64,000 bases of DNA from [Clostridium] aminophilum (GCF_900101295.1 NZ_FOIL01000007.1:27735-91734); one strand, 5' to 3'. Shown: positions 48,941 to 58,085, counted from the stretch's first letter. Notes: generated by a model from the sequence alone, not told the origin. Numbers and translations are program-made.

Positions 48941-50869
48941 TTATTCTGTTCCGGAGTTTTCTGCCATAAACGCTTTAAACTCTTCCGGCGGGAGCGGTTT
49001 TGAGAAATAGAAGCCCTGCTCATAATCGCAGCCCAGTTTGATCATGGTATCCATCATTTCCTTTGTCTCGATTCCCTCGACGACAATCTCCATATTCGAG
49101 TGCTGAAACAGCCGGATGAGATCCGGAAGGAACGGAGCCTTTCCGTCAAAGAAGGACCGGGTAAACAGCATATCGATCTTGACCACGTGGATCGGAAGTT
49201 TCATCAGACTGGTCAGATTGGACGCTCCGGTACCGAAATCATCCAGTGACAGTTCCGCGCCCATTGACTGGAGCCCCTGGATCTGCATCTGAATCATATC
49301 GTAATCCTCGACCAGGGATTCCGTGATCTCGAAATCAAACATGCTCATCGGGATTCCATGTCTTCCGGCGATCTCGGAGAGCTCTCTCAGAAGACTGTGA
49401 CTCATGCACTGAATCGGTGAGAGATTGATGTTGATAAAATCGATCCCGAGCTTCTTCGTATCGACTGTTTTCAGAAATATGCAGGTCTTCTCAAATACCT
49501 GCCGTCCGATCTCCATGATATCGCCGTTCTTTTCCGCCACCGGAATGAAGTCGAGCGGTGAAATATAGCCGAGAACCGGATCCTGCAGCCGCGCAAGGGC
49601 CTCTGCTCCCTGAACCGTTTTTTCTCTTGTTGAGTAGATCGGCTGAAAATAGACCTCAAAACGATTGGCTGCGATCGCATCTTTGACCGCTCTCTCCACG
49701 GATTTCCGTTTCCGGACACTTTCGACCATCTGATCGGAAAAGACATCGTGCCCTCTCCGGTTTTCATCGTAGGATCTGGCGTTGGAATACCGCACAAGGT
49801 CGCCGAGATCGATTTCATTTCCGGAAAGGATGGAATCCGGAATCAGCAGGGCGGAGATTTTCATCGGAACCGTTCCGGTATATGATTTCTGAAATTCGTC
49901 ATAGTTGCTCTTCCACTCCTCCATCATCTGAGGCGCAGTCATATGGGGATGACCGCGGAGAAGAAGGGAAAAGTTTCCGTTCCGGATATAAAATGCAAGC
50001 GAATGCGGAAAGGTTTTCATCAGCCATGAAGCAAAGATCCGGAGGCCGTCATTTACCATGCTGACTCCATAGATGGATTTGGATGCCTCATAGTTGTGAA
50101 TGGACATTGTCAGCAGACTGAACGGAATTCTCTTTTCCCGATAATCTCTTTGAATCAGATCCAGCGCCTCTTTATTCATCAGTTTTGTCCGGCTATCCCG
50201 ATACAGGTCCGGGTTCTCGGCCGTAAGGTAGATGATGATAATGGAAATGATGCTGAAGTAGCTGGTCACCAGAATATGGTAGAACTGCTTCCGCATAATG
50301 ATTCCGATAAAGAGAATAATGTTGAAGGACAGCAGTCCGGCCCGCATTCTTCCGGACAGACGTTTCCAGGAACGGGCGATCATACCGACCGATACGGCGA
50401 GATAAAAATAGGTGACGGTATAAATCAGCTGATACAGGCCGCAATTCTCGTATCCGTTCTCTCCGATTCTGTAGATCGTATGTGTCCACGGCGTCGACAG
50501 AACCAGCAAAATCATGACCACGGTCGGAAGAGCTGTCAGAATCATAAAAAGGCGGCTGTCATTCCAGCAGCGGGTGGTCTCCATGGTGTACGCAAACAGA
50601 GCCCATCCGCGGATGACAAAAGCCAGAAAAAAAGCGTGATTGATGGCGTAGAGAGACCAGACCGGAAAATCGGTCCAGATCGTGATCCACTCACAGGCCA
50701 CAATATCCGTGCTTGTCATGATCAGATTGGATATCATAATAAGCCAGAAATAGGAGCTCTGCCGAATGGGCAGATTTCTCCGGAACCCGTAGAAAATGAG
50801 AAGAATGATCTGTACCGGTATCGATGCAATTGCAAAATCATAATTAAAAGGACTAATCCATTGGAGCAT
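48941..50869 (-). CDS. Membrane EAL-domain c-di-GMP phosphodiesterase with degenerate GGDEF
   Basis: This 642-aa protein has seven to eight membrane helices in the first 225 residues. A GGDEF-like domain follows with RNGNFSLL in place of the active motif, so it is not a cyclase. The EAL domain occupies about 385-640 and keeps the catalytic set: GAEALARL, ININLSP, FEITES, LDDFGTG, VKIDM, EGIET, QGFYFSKP. It should hydrolyse c-di-GMP. I chose ATG 50869, preceded by AAAGGGAGAAACAGC; an upstream ATG at 50944 has no good ribosome binding site. It is a single gene. Confidence 0.9.
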   Translation of the reverse strand: MLQWISPFNYDFAIASIPVQIILLIFYGFRRNLPIRQSSYFWLIMISNLIMTSTDIVACEWITIWTDFPVWSLYAINHAFFLAFVIRGWALFAYTMETTRCWNDSRLFMILTALPTVVMILLVLSTPWTHTIYRIGENGYENCGLYQLIYTVTYFYLAVSVGMIARSWKRLSGRMRAGLLSFNIILFIGIIMRKQFYHILVTSYFSIISIIIIYLTAENPDLYRDSRTKLMNKEALDLIQRDYREKRIPFSLLTMSIHNYEASKSIYGVSMVNDGLRIFASWLMKTFPHSLAFYIRNGNFSLLLRGHPHMTAPQMMEEWKSNYDEFQKSYTGTVPMKISALLIPDSILSGNEIDLGDLVRYSNARSYDENRRGHDVFSDQMVESVRKRKSVERAVKDAIAANRFEVYFQPIYSTREKTVQGAEALARLQDPVLGYISPLDFIPVAEKNGDIMEIGRQVFEKTCIFLKTVDTKKLGIDFININLSPIQCMSHSLLRELSEIAGRHGIPMSMFDFEITESLVEDYDMIQMQIQGLQSMGAELSLDDFGTGASNLTSLMKLPIHVVKIDMLFTRSFFDGKAPFLPDLIRLFQHSNMEIVVEGIETKEMMDTMIKLGCDYEQGFYFSKPLPPEEFKAFMAENSGTE

Positions 50870-51066
50870 GCTGTTTCTCCCTTTTTCCTGACCGGAAGCA
50901 ATATCTGTAATCAGTGCCTTCTGTATTTCACGAAGCTCATCCATTCATAGGATCCGTTTTGTGGAATCATAAAAGAAATATCGTCAATTACTTATGATGT
51001 ATTCATCATTTCTTCGGCTTATCCGATTTCAGAATTACGAGTGTCCCGGATCCGGTGGTGAATGAA

Positions 51067-53292
51067 TCAGTCGCTGGTTTTCCGGCTCTTCTCCGGGGAT
51101 TCGTCAAAACGGAGAATTCGCTTTTCCGTGACGATCCGGTCCGGGCGAAGGTCAAAATCTGCATGAGGAACAGTGTCAAAGAACTGCTGTTCATAGGCGA
51201 TCGCAATGCGCTTGTGGTCAGGTTCGGCCGCAAAGAAACGGTCATAGAATCCGCCGCCGTAACCGCACCGCCATCCCTCGTCACAGAAGGCGACTCCCGG
51301 CGTGATGACAGGACAGGTCTTGTCGTCCGCCTGTTCGCATCCGCTCTTCGGTTCCAGAAGGTCAAACCCGCCCCGTTCGAGATCCTGCGGTCCGGAAATA
51401 TAGTAAAAATGCATGGTCTTTCCCGCAGCATCTTTTTCCACACGGGGAACCGCGACGCGGATTCCGCGCTTCAGGAGATGCCGGATGATACCTTCCGTGT
51501 CCGCTTCTCCGTGAACACTGACATAGGCGTAGACGGTTTTACCGTCTCCCAGCACGTCATCCATTATCTGGGTCAGGTTCTCCAAAAGGCCCTTTTTCCA
51601 CTGTGCACGATCTTCCTCGGAGGTGTTCTTCCGGCGCTCTGCCACCTCGGCTCGGAGGTCTTTTTTGGTGATCAGGGCATTTCCGGGTGAATACTGTTCC
51701 GCAATCTTTTCCGCGCATTTCAGGCCGTCCATGGCTGCAGAGGTGATTCCTCCCGCATAGCCTGCCCCCTCGCCGCAGGGAAACAGTCCTCTGCATGCGA
51801 CGGACTCGAGACTGTCCTTATCCCTCGGAATCCGTACCGGGGAGGAGGTCCGGCTCTCCACGCCGGCGATGACGGTATCGGGACGGTCAAAGCCTTCAAT
51901 GATGCGGCCGAAATGATCCATTCCCTCGGTCAGCGATTCCGCGATCTCGTCCGGGAAGATATGACGCACATCGCCAAAGGTGTATTTTCCGCCGAATACC
52001 GGCTTCACTTCGCCGAAGTGATCGGAAATGCGGCTTTTTCGGAAATCCTCCAGAAGCTGAACCGGAATGGCGCCGTTTCCTGCCTCATAGGCCGCTTTTT
52101 CCAGCCTCTGCTGGAAGGACATTCCGCGAAGCACATCGTCTCCCTCGAAATCTTCCGGGCGCACGGTCACAATGATCGCGCTGTTGGCCGTTCCGCTGTC
52201 CCGTCTGGAATTGGACATTCCGTTCACGGCCAGCATGCCCTTTTCACTGGACGCATTGACGACGATACCGCCCGGACACATACAGAAAGAGTATACGCCG
52301 CGGCCGTTTGCAGCCGTGTATGTCAGTTTGTAGGACGCCTCGCCGAATTCGCCCGCTTCCGCTCTTCCGTATTGGGATTGGTTGATCATGGACTGGGGAT
52401 GCTGTACGCGGACACCTACGGCAAAAGGTTTCGGTTCCATGCCGAGTTCCTGACCGTTCAGGAGCTGGAAGGTATCCCGTGCCGAGTGTCCGATCGCGAG
52501 GATGACCGTCTCCGCAGGGATGACCTCACCGGTGGAAAGCATGACACCGCTGACACGACGGTTTCCGTCTGCGTCATTTTCCGTCAGCAGTCCGCTGAAT
52601 TTTGTGCCGAAACGGATCTCTCCGCCGAGGGCAAGGATCTCTTTCCGGATATTCCGCACGACGCCGATCAGAACATCTGTGCCGATGTGCGGATTGTTCA
52701 CATAACAGATGTCCGGATCAGCTCCGGCTTCCGCGAACATCTTCAGAACTTCACGATTGCGTCCGAGGGGATCTTTCACCATTGTATTCAGTTTTCCGTC
52801 GGAAAAAGTTCCAGCTCCGCCTTCCCCGAACTGAACGTTCGATTCCGGATCGAGGGGACCGCCCTCCCAGAATGCACGTACGTCTTCGGTCCGTTTTTCC
52901 ACCTTCTGTCCGCGTTCGAGGACAATTGGGCGGTAACCGGCACGGGCGAGGTTCAGCGCGGCGGTCATGCCGGCGGGGCCAAATCCGATGATGACGGGAC
53001 GGGTTTTCATAACCTTCGGCCCCGGCAGCGGGAACTGATAGGCCCGGTCCCGGCTGACCGATACGGAGCGGTCGCGGCATTTTCGGACGATGGCCGCTTC
53101 GTCGCCGCGAACGCTGAGATTCAGCGCAAACGAGTAGTGAATGTCCTCTTTCTTTCGGGCATCGAGAGAACGGCGGATCAGATGAATTTCGGAGATCCGG
53201 TCCTCCGGAATGTTTAAGATTTTTGCTGCTTTTCTGCGCAGGTCCTCTTCGGTATAGGAAATGGACATGCGAAGCTGACTGATACGGATCAT
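51067..53292 (-). CDS. Fusion: FAD-dependent dehydrogenase (COG2509-type) + 5-formyltetrahydrofolate cyclo-ligase
   Basis: In this 741-aa protein, residues about 1-535 form an FAD protein of the COG2509 type: VIIGFGPAGMTAALNLARAG, NVQFGEGGAGTFSDGKLNT, and the C-terminal CGEGAGYAGGITSAAMDGLK. Residues about 540-741 are a complete MTHFS-like cyclo-ligase: LRAEVAERRKNTSEEDR, VAVPRVEKDAAGKTMHFYY, and CGYGGGFYDRFF (the GxGxGxYD-type loop), ending with YEQQFFDTVPHADFDLRPDRIVTE. The frame is continuous with no stop, so this is a true fusion in this sequence. ATG 53292 follows GCAGG. The combination suggests a redox link to folate metabolism, which is inference. Confidence 0.88.
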   Translation of the reverse strand: MIRISQLRMSISYTEEDLRRKAAKILNIPEDRISEIHLIRRSLDARKKEDIHYSFALNLSVRGDEAAIVRKCRDRSVSVSRDRAYQFPLPGPKVMKTRPVIIGFGPAGMTAALNLARAGYRPIVLERGQKVEKRTEDVRAFWEGGPLDPESNVQFGEGGAGTFSDGKLNTMVKDPLGRNREVLKMFAEAGADPDICYVNNPHIGTDVLIGVVRNIRKEILALGGEIRFGTKFSGLLTENDADGNRRVSGVMLSTGEVIPAETVILAIGHSARDTFQLLNGQELGMEPKPFAVGVRVQHPQSMINQSQYGRAEAGEFGEASYKLTYTAANGRGVYSFCMCPGGIVVNASSEKGMLAVNGMSNSRRDSGTANSAIIVTVRPEDFEGDDVLRGMSFQQRLEKAAYEAGNGAIPVQLLEDFRKSRISDHFGEVKPVFGGKYTFGDVRHIFPDEIAESLTEGMDHFGRIIEGFDRPDTVIAGVESRTSSPVRIPRDKDSLESVACRGLFPCGEGAGYAGGITSAAMDGLKCAEKIAEQYSPGNALITKKDLRAEVAERRKNTSEEDRAQWKKGLLENLTQIMDDVLGDGKTVYAYVSVHGEADTEGIIRHLLKRGIRVAVPRVEKDAAGKTMHFYYISGPQDLERGGFDLLEPKSGCEQADDKTCPVITPGVAFCDEGWRCGYGGGFYDRFFAAEPDHKRIAIAYEQQFFDTVPHADFDLRPDRIVTEKRILRFDESPEKSRKTSD

Positions 53293-53457
53293 ATGGTTTA
53301 CCTGCTTTTTATGGAATGTAAATTTTGTATTCACTTTGGCGTGGATCTCTTCGTTCTCCGGTGTATCGTCTGCACGATACGGCGAAAATACCGGTCCGGA
53401 AATACGAAGGACCGTTCCCATTGTACACAATACCATGTAAAATGGGAACGGCTGTAA

Positions 53458-55383
53458 CTAAACTGTAATAGAACTGTTCGCTTTTAACAGACGCATGGAG
53501 TTCAGGATGCATAAAACCGCGACGCCGACGTCGGCGAATACGGCTGCCCACATATTGGCGATACCGACTGCACCGAGAATCAGGATCAGCACCTTCACGG
53601 TGATGGCAAACACGATATTCTGAGCGGAAACGGCAGCGGTTTTTTTTGCGATGGCGATCACGCCCGGAATCCGGGAAAGATTATCATCCATGATCACCAC
53701 ATCGGCGGCTTCGATCGCGGCGTCAGAGCCCATGGAACCCATGGCGATGCCGACATCAGCGCGGGTGAGAACCGGCGCATCGTTGATCCCGTCCCCGATA
53801 AAGGCAAGTCTTCCCCGTCCCGCCGTGTCACCGTTTTTCTGCAGCCCGGTCAGAAGAGATTCTACTTCGCTCACTTTATCCTGGGGAAGAAGTTCGGCGC
53901 GCACAAGATCCACACCGAGTTCTTTTCCGACCGCATCCGCGGCCTCACGGCGGTCTCCGGTCAGCATGACAAAGCTGCGCACGCCGGCTTTTTTCATCCC
54001 GCGGATGGCCTCCGGCGCAGATTCTTTGATCCGGTCGCGAATCAGAATCGCGCCGAGATACCGATCGACTTCCGCGACAAATACGATGGTTGCCGCAGGA
54101 TCTTCGATGTTTTCCGGGAGAATCCCCTGATCCTCCATGAATTTCCGGCTTCCGACAAGGATCTTCCGGCCGCCTGCTCTGGCGGTAATTCCCTTTCCGG
54201 ATACATTTTCCGAATCTGTGGGCCGCTCGGTGATCGGCTGCGTCTTTCCGAACCGCGTTTCATACTCCGCAAGGATGGAGTGGGCGATAGGATGAAGGGA
54301 CAGGCTTTCGGCGATGGCCGCGGTTCGCAGAAGATCTTCCGGTGTCACGCCCTCCGCCGGACGAAGATCCGTGACGGTAAAGCTTCCTTCGGTCAGTGTT
54401 CCGGTTTTATCGGACACCACGGTGTCGAGATGCGCCAGAAGTTCGAGATAATTCGAACCTTTTACCAGCACGCCGCTCTTGGATGCGGCTCCGATCCCGC
54501 CAAAAAAGGCCAGCGGGACGGAAATGACCAGAGCACACGGACAGGAAATAACGAGGAACGTGCAGGCACGGTAGATCCAGGTCATCCATCCTCCGAACAT
54601 GAGCGGAGGAAGAATGGCGAGCATGACGGCGAGTCCGACGACGATCGGTGTATATACTCTGGCAAAACGTGTGATAAATGCTTCGGTCCGGGATTTTTTC
54701 TCGGAGGCATTTTCCACCAGTTCCAGAATCCGGGAAACGGTCGAATCCTCAAATTCTTTGACCGCTTTTACCCGGAGAAGCCCCTCTCCGTTCACGCATC
54801 CGGAGATGACATCGTCACCTTCCCGGACGGTTCGGGGAACGGGTTCCCCCGTCAGCGCGGAGGTGTTGATCAGGCTTTCACCGGAAAGAACCACGCTGTC
54901 CACCGGGATTTTTTCACCCGGACGGATCACAAGGATATCGCCCGGACATACATCATCCGGATCGACTGTCTCGAAGCTGCCATCCTCCTGTTCCACATTG
55001 GCAAATTCGGGGACGATATCCATCAGATCGGAAATGGACTGTCGGGATTTGCCGACGGCATATCCCTGAAACCATTCGCCCACCTGATAAAAGGCCATGA
55101 CGGCGACGGCTTCGGAGTTTTCGCCGGTTGCAAACGCACCGATTGTCGCGATAAACATCAGAAAGCATTCGTCGAGGGGCTGTCGGTTCCGGATTCCGAG
55201 AAACGCTTTTCGGACAACCGGATAACCGCACAAAAGATAGGGAATCAGGTAAAGGACAAAATTGATCTTCCTGTCGCCGAACAGAGCCGGCAGCATTCCG
55301 GTTTTCTCTGCCGTCATCATGATCAGGAACAGAATAACGGCAGAACAGATTTTGATCAGTTCTTTTTTCTGTTTATCATTCAT
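53458..55383 (-). CDS. Zn/Cd-type P1B-2 ATPase (heavy metal exporter)
   Basis: This 641-aa protein has about eight helices. CPC is in ISCPCALVIS (Cys281, Cys283), the phosphorylated Asp325 in DKTGTLT, the TGEP loop in SALTGEPVPR, the hinge GDGINDAPVL, and DVGVAVLCILNSMRLL in the last helix. CPC with DxG in M8 marks the Zn2+/Cd2+/Pb2+ group. The usual N-terminal HMA domain is absent and is supplied by the separate gene at 55435. ATG 55383 follows AAAGG. It is the last gene of the SmtB/HMA/ATPase operon. Confidence 0.92.
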   Translation of the reverse strand: MNDKQKKELIKICSAVILFLIMMTAEKTGMLPALFGDRKINFVLYLIPYLLCGYPVVRKAFLGIRNRQPLDECFLMFIATIGAFATGENSEAVAVMAFYQVGEWFQGYAVGKSRQSISDLMDIVPEFANVEQEDGSFETVDPDDVCPGDILVIRPGEKIPVDSVVLSGESLINTSALTGEPVPRTVREGDDVISGCVNGEGLLRVKAVKEFEDSTVSRILELVENASEKKSRTEAFITRFARVYTPIVVGLAVMLAILPPLMFGGWMTWIYRACTFLVISCPCALVISVPLAFFGGIGAASKSGVLVKGSNYLELLAHLDTVVSDKTGTLTEGSFTVTDLRPAEGVTPEDLLRTAAIAESLSLHPIAHSILAEYETRFGKTQPITERPTDSENVSGKGITARAGGRKILVGSRKFMEDQGILPENIEDPAATIVFVAEVDRYLGAILIRDRIKESAPEAIRGMKKAGVRSFVMLTGDRREAADAVGKELGVDLVRAELLPQDKVSEVESLLTGLQKNGDTAGRGRLAFIGDGINDAPVLTRADVGIAMGSMGSDAAIEAADVVIMDDNLSRIPGVIAIAKKTAAVSAQNIVFAITVKVLILILGAVGIANMWAAVFADVGVAVLCILNSMRLLKANSSITV

Positions 55384-55434
55384 GGATGTATTCCTTTCAT
55401 CCAACCGGGAACGACGGGCTGTTCACGTTCGGAT

Positions 55435-55650
55435 TCAGATATCGACACGGAAGTCCGGCTCGATTTTACGGCCTTCTTCGATCGCTTTATGAAGAATCTC
55501 GTCAAAACGGTCATCGTCCGCATCCAGCGTGAACTTCTGCATCATAAAGTTGACTTTTACGTCGTGAACACCATCCATCGCGCTGATGGCTCTCTCTACT
55601 TTGGCGGCGCAGTTTGCACAGTCAATGTCACATTTGAATTTCTTTTTCAT
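55435..55650 (-). CDS. Stand-alone heavy-metal-associated (HMA) domain protein
   Basis: This 71-aa protein is a single ferredoxin-like HMA domain with CxxC in DIDCANCAAKVE (residues about 8-19), the 'xDCxxC' form seen at the N-terminus of Zn/Cd ATPases rather than GMTC of copper proteins. It would pass metal to the ATPase 51 nt downstream, which lacks this domain. ATG 55650 follows AAAAGGAG. The acidic tail EPDFRVDI may add metal ligands (inference). Confidence 0.92.
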   Translation of the reverse strand: MKKKFKCDIDCANCAAKVERAISAMDGVHDVKVNFMMQKFTLDADDDRFDEILHKAIEEGRKIEPDFRVDI

Positions 55651-55744
55651 GTTTTTTCTCCTTTTGTCTGTATCGGAATTCTATCCTGTTCGTGACTCTC
55701 CGGTTTTCCGGAATGACTCCGGACATCCGGAATGCGATGATCGG

Positions 55745-56080
55745 TTATTCTTCGATGTGTTCTTTTCCCATCGCAATGATGGTTTTGACGTGTTCGTCCG
55801 CGAGGGAATAAATGATGGTTTTTCCTCTTCGCTTTGACTGAATCAGTTTGGAACTCTTCAGCAGCTTCAGCTGATGACTGACCGCCGACTGATTCATCTG
55901 CAGATCTTCGCAGATTTCCGTGACGTTTCGTTCGCCCTGAAACAGATCGTAAAGAATTCTGATCCGCGTTGAATCGGCAAATACCTTGAACAGTTCCGCC
56001 AGATTGAACAGCTCATCTTCCGAAACATTGGCAATCAGGTGCTCGATCTTCTTCTCATCGTAAACGATGTTCTGCTCCAT
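55745..56080 (-). CDS. ArsR/SmtB-family metalloregulator
   Basis: This 111-aa winged-HTH repressor has its HTH at about 50-75 (NVTEICEDLQMNQSAVSHQLKLLKSSKLI). The last helix has D-x-H-x10-H-x2-E (from LADEHVK to GKEHIEE), the alpha-5 zinc site of SmtB. It lacks a Cys-rich alpha-3N site, so it senses zinc (or cobalt) and not arsenic. ATG 56080 follows GAAGGAGGTACC. It is the first gene of the efflux operon and probably represses it. Confidence 0.93.
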   Translation of the reverse strand: MEQNIVYDEKKIEHLIANVSEDELFNLAELFKVFADSTRIRILYDLFQGERNVTEICEDLQMNQSAVSHQLKLLKSSKLIQSKRRGKTIIYSLADEHVKTIIAMGKEHIEE

Positions 56081-56109
56081 CGGTACCTCCTTCTCTGTAA
56101 ATAATATTT

Positions 56110-56133
56110 TCATATGAATATATTATCATATGT
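56110..56133 (-). promoter_or_regulatory. Candidate SmtB/CzrA-type operator
   Basis: An imperfect dyad of catatgaata-tattatcatatg lies 30-55 nt upstream of the regulator gene's start, within an AT-rich zone. It resembles the ATATGAAC-type 12-2-12 operators of this family. The match is by eye. Confidence 0.45.
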
Positions 56134-56229
56134 TCGACCTATGTTCAAGGGATCACGGAGATATTTTTCTGAAATTTCTTACTGCCGCGAGGTCAGGGCT
56201 GTTTCCATCATTCGGCCCGAAGCCGATGA

Positions 56230-56266
56230 AAAACGAGTTGAAACACGCTTAGGGGGGCACTCGTTA
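56230..56266 (-). repeat. Dispersed hairpin repeat, copy 3
   Basis: On the minus strand aacgagtg is followed after nine bases by agcgtgtttcaactcgtt. Copy 2 has aacgagtg, eleven bases, then gcgtgtttcagctcgtt. aacgagt/actcgtt pair. It lies 150-186 nt before the zinc operon. Confidence 0.5.
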
Positions 56267-56270
56267 TCGA

Positions 56271-56315
56271 GGCAGTCGCAAGGGCCTCACTGGGGCGTGG
56301 GCTTTGGCGACTGCC
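56271..56315. repeat. 9-bp perfect inverted repeat, function unknown
   Basis: ggcagtcgc (56271-56279) and gcgactgcc (56307-56315) pair around a GC-rich 27-nt loop. It lies between the repeat copy and the terminator of the HicB-like gene. It has no T-run. Confidence 0.45.
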
Positions 56316-56327
56316 GTGAAAACATAA

Positions 56328-56363
56328 AAAAGGAAGACCCGCGTCTGTACGGATCTTCCTTTT
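56328..56363 (-). terminator. Terminator after the HicB-like gene
   Basis: aaaaggaaga (56328-56337) and tcttcctttt (56354-56363) pair, with ccgcg/cgg helping inside. On the minus strand T's follow. It is 60 nt past the stop at 56424. Confidence 0.7.
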
Positions 56364-56423
56364 CACAGCAGCGGGCCGTCAATGAGTCGCAGTCAGCCTG
56401 CCGCCTGATATATATTCCGGACA

Positions 56424-56639
56424 TTATTCTTCTTCCGGACCGCCCTCTTCGTCAAAAAGTTCGAGGCTGTCGATGACATCCTCAAAATCTTCCCGGAGTT
56501 CCTCCATCGTATCGCCCTCATAGCTGTAGAGAACACCTTCGATCTCAACCTCACCCGAATAATACTTTTCTTTCAGATGATAGATCACAGACCCCTTATA
56601 ACCGTTATATTCCAGTTCATGAGTGTTGTCACTGTTCAT
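56424..56639 (-). CDS. Orphan HicB-like protein
   Basis: This 71-aa protein has the HicB N-terminal pattern: LEYNGYKGSVIYHLKEKYYSGEVEIEGVLYSYEGDTMEELREDFEDVIDSL. It lacks the C-terminal RHH/HTH part of full antitoxins, and no hicA gene is adjacent. Family members sequester HicA RNases, but orphan short forms have unknown roles. The acidic C-terminus ends EEGGPEEE. It starts 15 nt after the stop of the 119-aa protein gene. Confidence 0.8.
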   Translation of the reverse strand: MNSDNTHELEYNGYKGSVIYHLKEKYYSGEVEIEGVLYSYEGDTMEELREDFEDVIDSLELFDEEGGPEEE

Positions 56640-56654
56640 GGTGGTTCCTTTCCG

Positions 56655-57014
56655 TCAGAGATTTCTGCAGTCGGTCAGTCTTCGCTTGACGCCGTTCAGT
56701 ACAACATAACCCATTTCCGGTTCCTCATGTACGATATAGCGCGGACCGGTGGATGCGTGATGATGTCCGTGTCTGGTCTCACAGGTCAGATCCTGTGACT
56801 CCGGCACGACATGGCCGTCATCGGATATGGTTTTCCCGAAACGTTTCTGAAGCATATCGGGAATAACGGTTTCGGATGTTTTCCGTTTTTGGGGCGGCGT
56901 CTGGATGTTTCCGGCGGACCGGTTTCGCTGTTTGTTTTCTTTGCTTGCCTGAAGCACTTTTCGTATGACAAAGACGATGAATACGACGTAGGCCAGGCTG
57001 AATGTTAACTCCAT
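56655..57014 (-). CDS. Small single-pass membrane protein, unknown
   Basis: This 119-aa protein has an N-terminal TM helix at about 4-20 (FSLAYVVFIVFVIRKVL), then a basic, probably disordered stretch (KENKQRNRSAGN, PPQKRKTSE). A conserved-looking C-terminal part follows, with a His cluster (ETRHGHHHAS) and PEMGYVVLNGVKRRLTDC. I do not recognise the family. Its place after the SPFH gene suggests a partner in the same transcript; the gap is 46 nt. Confidence 0.65.
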   Translation of the reverse strand: MELTFSLAYVVFIVFVIRKVLQASKENKQRNRSAGNIQTPPQKRKTSETVIPDMLQKRFGKTISDDGHVVPESQDLTCETRHGHHHASTGPRYIVHEEPEMGYVVLNGVKRRLTDCRNL

Positions 57015-57060
57015 AAGCCCTCCTTAAGAACCGGATTTCTCAGAATCGATCGTGTATGTC

Positions 57061-58020
57061 TCAGGCTTTCGGAGCCGGGTCGCAATTGCTGCCGTTATCC
57101 GTTCCGGAAGCTACCGCGTGGATACCGGCGGCAAGACCTGCAAGACCCTGAATTTCTGACGGAATGATGATCTTTGTCGCCTTACCGTCCGCGGCATGGG
57201 CAAAGGCCTCCAGACTCTTCAGCTGAAGAACATTCTGATCGACGTTGGCCTCTTTGATCATCCGAAGACCTTCCGCGGTCGCTTCCTGAACCTGGCGAAT
57301 CGCTTCGGCACGGCCTTCCGCTTCTTTCACAGTCTTCTCCTTGAATGCTTCCGCTTCCAGAATCATCGCCTGCTTCTTTGCTTCCGCGTCGAGGACAGCA
57401 GACTCTTTCTTACCTTCCGCTGTCAGGATCATGGATTTTTTCTCACCTTCCGCTGTCAGGATGGCTGCTCGCTTATCTCTCTCTGCCTTGGCCTCTTTTT
57501 CCATGGACTCTTTGATCGCCTGCGGCGGAACGATATTCTTCAGCTCGCAGCGGGAAAGCTTGATTCCCCACGGATCGGTCGCCACATCCAGCGTGGCAAG
57601 CATCTGGGCATTGACGCGCTCGCGGCTTGTCAGCGTCTCATCCAGCGTCATATCACCGATGATGTTTCGAAGTGTGGTTGCGGTCAGGTTCTCCATCGCC
57701 ATGATGGGATTTTCCACGCCGTATGCGTATAACTTCGGATCCACCACGCGGAAATAGAGGACAGAGTCAATGGTCATGGTGACATTGTCCTTGGTGATAA
57801 CCGGCTGCGGCGCGAAATCGGCAACCTGCTCTTTCAGCAGAACTTTGCGGGTAATATGATCCACAATCGGAATCTTTACATGAAGCCCCGCGCCCCATGT
57901 GCCGTAATATACACCCAGACGTTCAATGACGAACGCGTAAGACTGCGGTACGATTCGAATGTTCGCTGCCAGAAACATAATGACAGCAATGATAATGATG
58001 AGAATGAAAACAAATCCCAT
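57061..58020 (-). CDS. SPFH/stomatin-like protein (QmcA type)
   Basis: This 319-aa protein has an N-terminal membrane helix (GFVFILIIIIAVIMFLAANI), then the band-7 domain: VPQSYAFVIERLGVYYGTWGAGLHVKIPIVD, VTMTIDSVLYFRVVDPKLYAYGVENP, LTATTLRNIIGDMTLDETLTSRE. A long Ala/Glu/Lys coiled coil follows at about 185-260, with near-repeats of ILTAEGEKKS type. These proteins form membrane microdomain scaffolds. ATG 58020 follows GGGAGGAAGC. It has a long structured leader. Confidence 0.93.
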   Translation of the reverse strand: MGFVFILIIIIAVIMFLAANIRIVPQSYAFVIERLGVYYGTWGAGLHVKIPIVDHITRKVLLKEQVADFAPQPVITKDNVTMTIDSVLYFRVVDPKLYAYGVENPIMAMENLTATTLRNIIGDMTLDETLTSRERVNAQMLATLDVATDPWGIKLSRCELKNIVPPQAIKESMEKEAKAERDKRAAILTAEGEKKSMILTAEGKKESAVLDAEAKKQAMILEAEAFKEKTVKEAEGRAEAIRQVQEATAEGLRMIKEANVDQNVLQLKSLEAFAHAADGKATKIIIPSEIQGLAGLAAGIHAVASGTDNGSNCDPAPKA

Positions 58021-58085
58021 ACTGCTTCCTCCCGACTGAAAACCAGTCAAATCAGATTCAAGTCTCGCTTCACGAAACCTGTGCC

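Larger units (their letters stand above)
56081..56423. other. Intergenic region upstream of the zinc efflux operon
   Basis: This 343-nt region has no gene. It contains an AT-rich promoter/operator zone (about 56095-56150), a repeat copy (56230-56266), a 9-bp inverted repeat (56271-56315) and the terminator of the HicB-like gene (56328-56363). Confidence 0.55.
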
